Source of the DNA: Flavobacterium caeni
GTDB taxonomy: Bacteria > Bacteroidota > Bacteroidia > Flavobacteriales > Flavobacteriaceae
Length of the DNA: 64,000 nt
Assembly: GCF_900101895.1 (NCBI RefSeq)
Contig: NZ_FMVF01000003.1
Location: 239,258 to 303,257 of the forward strand
Direction: 5' to 3'
Shown: one piece after another, positions 60,172 through 64,000 of the stretch
How the letters are laid out: each line of letters starts with the position of its first letter
Numbering within the stretch: position 1 is the first letter of the stretch
Translations under genes and position numbers: made by a program
Notes under the pieces: model-generated
What the model was told of the DNA's origin: nothing
The model's input: the letters and a program-made list of their open reading frames with translations, nothing else
Database searches by the model: none

Positions 60172-61719
60172 ATGGAACAGAAGTACGATGTAATGTTAAT
60201 CTTAGAAGGAACTTACCCGTTCAATGGCGGCGGGGTTTCTACGTGGGCGCACATGTTGTGCAACAAGGTAAAGAACGTAAACTATACGCTTTACTCGATC
60301 AATGCCGATTTCGAAGCCAAATCTAAGTACAAACTGTCCAACAGCGTCAAGGACGTGGTGCAGGTGCCGTTGTGGTCGCCTTTGGAACCGCAGGAAATCA
60401 TCAGCTACGGCAAGAAATTCTACAAGTCGGTCAACCGCAAGGAGCAGGACGACGATAGGGCAGTGGTCGAGCAGTTTTTGCCGATTTTCCGTCAACTTGT
60501 CCACAACATTTACACCAACCACCAGAATCCGGAAGAGATGGACGATGTCATTTTCGATATGTGGCAGTTCTTCCAGAAACACGATTACAAGAAAACCATG
60601 CGCAGCAAGGCGGTTTGGAAAACCTTTTGCGACATGATTACCGATATTGTGGCCGAAGACAACCACTACGAAGCGACGTTGTATGACCTCACTGTAGGCA
60701 TGCGCTGGATTTACCGCTTTTTGATGCCGTTGTCGATCGACGTGCCCAAGGCCGACATCTCGCACCTGACCTTGTCTGGTTTTCCGGTGATCCCGGCGCT
60801 GGTGCTCAAGTACAAATACGGGACGCCGATCATCGCGACCGAGCACGGTGTGTTCATCCGCGAGCGTTTGATTGCGATCAACTCTTCTGAATATTCATTC
60901 TTTTTGAAAAACCTGTTGATCCGTTTCTCTGAGGCGATCACCAAGGTGGTATACCACAAGGCCGACATCATCCTTTCTGTGAACAAATTCAACATGTCAT
61001 GGGAAAAGATGTACGGTGCCAACCCAAGCAAGATCGACGTCATTTACAACGGGATCGACCACGAATTGTTCGTGCCGATGGCCAAGCCTGCGCATCTGAA
61101 GGATGTTCCTACTGTAGTGGCGGCCGCGCGTATCTTTGAATTGAAGGACATCTTGACGATGATCCGCTCTTGCGAGGTGGCCAAACGCAGCATCCCGAAC
61201 GTGAAGTACCTCGTGTATGGCGACAACAACGCCGTACCGGAGTACACCAAGGAATGTCGTGCGCTGATCAGCGAGCTGGGCCTTGAGGACAATTTCATCC
61301 TGGCCGGTTACCACGACAAACCACACCAGTTGTTTGCCGAGGGCGACATCTCGATCCTGACCTCAATTTCAGAAGGTTTCCCGTACACCGTATTGGAATC
61401 GATGAGCTGCGGCGTACCGGTGGTGGCTACCGATGTAGGTGGCGTGACCGAGGCGCTCGACGAGAAATGCGGTTTCATCTGCAAGCCAAAAGACTACGAA
61501 GCACTCGGACAAAGTGTCGTGACCTTGTTGCAGAACGAAGGCATGCGCAAGGAAATGGGCGCTTATGCCAGAAAGAAAGTCATCGAGAATTTTACCATCG
61601 ATAAGTTCATCAAGGAATATGAAATCGCTTATGATTTCGTAGTCAACAAAAAAGTTCAAACAACCGTCGAACCAATTTATCTCAACACCGACCTGCAACA
61701 AGCTATGGAGGCCTCGTAA
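60172..61719 (+). CDS. pelF: PelF-type glycosyltransferase (GT4)
   Basis: PelF is the cytoplasmic GT4 enzyme that polymerises the Pel polysaccharide from UDP-sugars. The 515-residue protein begins VMLILEGTYPFNGGGVSTWAH, the nucleotide-sugar enzyme start seen in PelF. It contains PIIATEHGVFIRERL, DVIYNGIDHELFVP and the GT4 donor-site SEGFPYTVLESMSCGVPVVAT with its E-x7-E pair. The N-terminal domain (about 1-270) is the DUF3492-like part specific to PelF. Length is normal. It is followed 38 nt later by pelG. Confidence 0.9.
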   Translation: MEQKYDVMLILEGTYPFNGGGVSTWAHMLCNKVKNVNYTLYSINADFEAKSKYKLSNSVKDVVQVPLWSPLEPQEIISYGKKFYKSVNRKEQDDDRAVVEQFLPIFRQLVHNIYTNHQNPEEMDDVIFDMWQFFQKHDYKKTMRSKAVWKTFCDMITDIVAEDNHYEATLYDLTVGMRWIYRFLMPLSIDVPKADISHLTLSGFPVIPALVLKYKYGTPIIATEHGVFIRERLIAINSSEYSFFLKNLLIRFSEAITKVVYHKADIILSVNKFNMSWEKMYGANPSKIDVIYNGIDHELFVPMAKPAHLKDVPTVVAAARIFELKDILTMIRSCEVAKRSIPNVKYLVYGDNNAVPEYTKECRALISELGLEDNFILAGYHDKPHQLFAEGDISILTSISEGFPYTVLESMSCGVPVVATDVGGVTEALDEKCGFICKPKDYEALGQSVVTLLQNEGMRKEMGAYARKKVIENFTIDKFIKEYEIAYDFVVNKKVQTTVEPIYLNTDLQQAMEAS

Positions 61720-61757
61720 GCCTACTTTTTTGCCAAAACTAGAAACCCCAATCTACT

Positions 61758-63371
61758 ATGGAAAATCACTACAAGAACATCAAGTCTTTAATAGAGAATA
61801 CTAAAGACAAGATCGGCAAACCCGTGAGCAGCCAAGTCGTTGCCGCTACGATCGAGTCGTTTGGTATCCGTGAGAAAGACACCATGCAGGACTTTGGTTT
61901 CCTGTCTATCCAGGACCTGGCCGATTTGGTGTACTACGAACTCACCACAGACCAATACCACATTGGCGCCAAGAACGCCAAGGAACGCGAGGTCGAACAA
62001 ACGCAGCCCAAGACCATCCAGGTTTCGGACTATTTGCGCGTCAAGGCCAAGATTTTTGCCGAGTATTATTCGCTCGGTATTTTCCACCTCTTACCGGTTT
62101 TGATCCAAATCGCGGCCATCATCGTATTCGGCTATTCGCTTTGGACGTATGTCGGGTTCAACCAGATCCAATCAACGGCTGTTGTTTTGGGCGTAATCGT
62201 CGGGCTCATCGCCACGGGCGGATTCGTCCAGGTCATCGGGCGTCAGGCATCGTTCTACTGGAATTACGAAGATTACCAAATGACCAGGCAAACGATCAAC
62301 TACCTGCACAAAGTAGGGGTGTTGTCGATTTTCCTGGTGTTGGGCGTGATCTTTTTGGCCAATTTCTTTTTCCATTTGTATCCTTACGAGGTGCTTTTCG
62401 TGGTGTTTGCCTATGCATTTTTGATCGGGTTGCTGTTGTTGTTGCTCGCGCCGTTGCACACCATCAAACAGCGCTGGGTGATTACCGTGGCGGTTTTGGC
62501 GGGAACGGCGGTGGCTATTTTCCTCAAGGAATCTACCCAACTTATGGTCTACACGACGCACTGGATTGGTATTGCGGTGGCCATTGTCATCTCGAAGGCG
62601 TTCCTGGTATTGTACTTCAACCGTCTGATCAAGAAAAACCAGTCGCAAACCAACCACAAGATCAAGGTGCCGGTGATGTTGTACCACAACTACCAGTTTT
62701 TCTTTTACGGCATTTTTATTTACGTGTTCATCTTCATCGACCGTATACTGGCCTGGTCTTCAGGGGCCAATGGTCCGCTGCCTTTTTTGGTGTATTTCGA
62801 AAAAAATTATGAATTGGGGATGGATTTGGCTATTTTGGTCTTTTTGTTACTGGCCGGCGTGCTCGAATACAGCATCGCGTCGTTCACCCGATTCATCGAC
62901 ATCGGACAAAAAAACACAAGCCACAACACGCCCGAGGTGTTCAACAAATCGCTGCGCAACATGTACTGGCAACAGATTTTGCTGTTGTTCGTAACCAGCG
63001 CGCTGGCATTTGGATTCATTTATCTGATCATCAGTGCGTCATGGGGGTTTGAAGCCCAATTCAAGGAGCCATTGTTGCGTTTGAGCATCAAGGTGTGTCT
63101 GTTGGGCGGGGCCGGTTATATGTTGTTGGCCTGGGGCATGCTCAATTCGCTGTACCTGTTTACGTTGGGTCAGGCGATGAAGCCGCTCAAGGCGATCATT
63201 TATGCGTGTTTGGTAAACCTGTTTCTCGGTTTTGTCTTAAGTCGATTTTTCGCCTATGAATACAGCGTTGTCGGGATGCTATGCGGTGCCGCGTTGTTCG
63301 TCGCGCTGACGCTCAGGGCCAACATCAACTATTTCAAGAACCTGGATTATTACTACTATGCGGCTTACTAA
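61758..63371 (+). CDS. pelG: PelG-type membrane transporter with N-terminal extension
   Basis: A 537-residue protein with about 12 membrane helices between residues 110 and 530, of the PelG type (a polysaccharide-transporter-like inner-membrane protein that works with PelF). Family segments include NYQFFFYGIFIYVFIFIDRI and YYAGY-like ends. The first 100 or so residues (MENHYKNIKSLIENT through IQVSDYLRVKAKI) are soluble and absent from the usual PelG of about 455 residues, so this is an unusual form. It overlaps the next gene by 14 nt. Confidence 0.82.
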   Translation: MENHYKNIKSLIENTKDKIGKPVSSQVVAATIESFGIREKDTMQDFGFLSIQDLADLVYYELTTDQYHIGAKNAKEREVEQTQPKTIQVSDYLRVKAKIFAEYYSLGIFHLLPVLIQIAAIIVFGYSLWTYVGFNQIQSTAVVLGVIVGLIATGGFVQVIGRQASFYWNYEDYQMTRQTINYLHKVGVLSIFLVLGVIFLANFFFHLYPYEVLFVVFAYAFLIGLLLLLLAPLHTIKQRWVITVAVLAGTAVAIFLKESTQLMVYTTHWIGIAVAIVISKAFLVLYFNRLIKKNQSQTNHKIKVPVMLYHNYQFFFYGIFIYVFIFIDRILAWSSGANGPLPFLVYFEKNYELGMDLAILVFLLLAGVLEYSIASFTRFIDIGQKNTSHNTPEVFNKSLRNMYWQQILLLFVTSALAFGFIYLIISASWGFEAQFKEPLLRLSIKVCLLGGAGYMLLAWGMLNSLYLFTLGQAMKPLKAIIYACLVNLFLGFVLSRFFAYEYSVVGMLCGAALFVALTLRANINYFKNLDYYYYAAY

Positions 63372-64000
63372 ATTTTTCCTTTTTGTCTTACCGTCGGTGT
63401 TGCTGACCAACCTTTTTGCGTCGGGTACCAAGAAGAATACGGTGTTGGTTTGTTATGGCAAGCTCAAGGCCGAATCGATCAAGGGCTATGGCTACGTCAT
63501 CCTCGAAGCCAAGCACTACACGGCCGTCGAAGTAAAACAAATCAAAAGCCAAAACGAAAAGGTATTTGCCTACATGAGTCTGGGTGAGGTCAACGCCCAC
63601 GCGGCGCATTACAAGGCGTTGAAGAACCACACGCTGGGGAAAAATGAAATCTGGAACAGCTACTATTTGAACCTCAAGGCCGAAAAGACGTCGACCGTTT
63701 TGATGGACATCATCAACAAAGCGTTGGCCAAGGGTTACGACGGCATGTTCCTGGACAACATCGACAACTATTCGATCTATGGTCCGCAAAAAGACCAACG
63801 CAAGGAATTGGTGACATTGTTGCGCAACATCAAGGAAAAATACCCCAAAAACCTGTTCATCCAAAATGCCGCGCTCGAACTCGTGCCCGAAACATCGGCC
63901 TACATCGATGCGGTGGCGATCGAGTCGGTGGCAAGCCTCTACAACTTCAAGACCAAGCAATACGGGTTGCGCGACGCCAAACAATTCGAAGAAACGATGA
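63358..64000 (+). CDS. PelA-like GH114 glycoside hydrolase, N-terminus, partial
   Basis: A new frame opens at ATG 63358 inside the end of pelG and runs to the window edge (214 codons). It has a signal peptide (MRLTKFFLFVLPSVLLTNLFAS). A GH114-type alpha-1,4-polygalactosaminidase domain follows, with VFAYMSLGEVNAHAAH, GYDGMFLDNIDNYS (catalytic-type acidic residues) and YIDAVAIESVAS. In Pel loci this is the hydrolase part of PelA, which trims or processes the polymer in the periplasm. The 14-nt overlap with pelG indicates coupled translation. Any deacetylase domain would lie beyond the window. Confidence 0.85.
   Translation, partial: MRLTKFFLFVLPSVLLTNLFASGTKKNTVLVCYGKLKAESIKGYGYVILEAKHYTAVEVKQIKSQNEKVFAYMSLGEVNAHAAHYKALKNHTLGKNEIWNSYYLNLKAEKTSTVLMDIINKALAKGYDGMFLDNIDNYSIYGPQKDQRKELVTLLRNIKEKYPKNLFIQNAALELVPETSAYIDAVAIESVASLYNFKTKQYGLRDAKQFEETM

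Overview
The window reads as chromosomal DNA of a Flavobacteriaceae bacterium, Flavobacterium-like but with a higher GC content than most of that genus (judged by eye, not computed). The grounds are: PorX and secreted proteins with type IX secretion (T9SS) sorting tails, a fused LpxC-FabZ enzyme, a TamL lipoprotein next to TamB, promoters of the Bacteroidetes type (TTTG, about 19 nt, TAnnTTTG), few Shine-Dalgarno sequences, and many small families known mainly from flavobacteria.

Layout. 1-1077: the start of a copper-type P-ATPase (ccoI-like), divergent from a Crp/Fnr regulator, with a palindromic operator between them. 1087-6784 (minus strand): DUF4258 protein, alanine dehydrogenase, TsaE, PorX, a YihY membrane protein and a DUF2892-SRPBCC protein. 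6954-7028: a tRNA-Val. 7060-9128: a membrane protein, histidine kinase and LuxR-type regulator operon preceded by a strong inverted repeat. 9189-14361: unknown proteins, a Bax-inhibitor-1 protein, a NUMOD4 protein and a T9SS cargo protein. 14713-17748: a response regulator abutting a multi-PAS kinase. 17935-25312: tamB-tamL. 25664-31997: HD hydrolase, then lipid A genes lpxD, lpxC-fabZ and lpxA, efp, and a second lpxD-like gene. 32003-38448: small proteins, sucD, a T9SS protein, an unknown membrane protein and fabG. 38538-41053: a VWA-like membrane protein and a thioredoxin-fold protein.

41182-51898 holds an apparent amide-ligase system: two convergent operons carry three ATP-grasp enzymes, a GCS2-type carboxylate-amine ligase, a class I glutamine amidotransferase, an M17 aminopeptidase and two alpha/beta-hydrolase esterases. 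Two lipoprotein genes lie between the arms. 52080-59804 is mostly housekeeping (OmpA, NUDIX, thioesterase, MscS, DoxX, helicase). From 60172 to the right edge runs a Pel-like exopolysaccharide locus: PelF glycosyltransferase, a PelG with an N-terminal extension, and the start of a PelA-type GH114 protein.

The most unusual non-coding signal is a set of gene-boundary elements (29391-29520, 30307-30408, 30976-31067, 38449-38530, 54944-55035). Each is built from two complementary arms, and each arm is made of degenerate 7- or 8-nt tandem units. Apart from the pair around efp they share no sequence, only architecture. Nothing looks like a CRISPR array, prophage, insertion sequence or rRNA.
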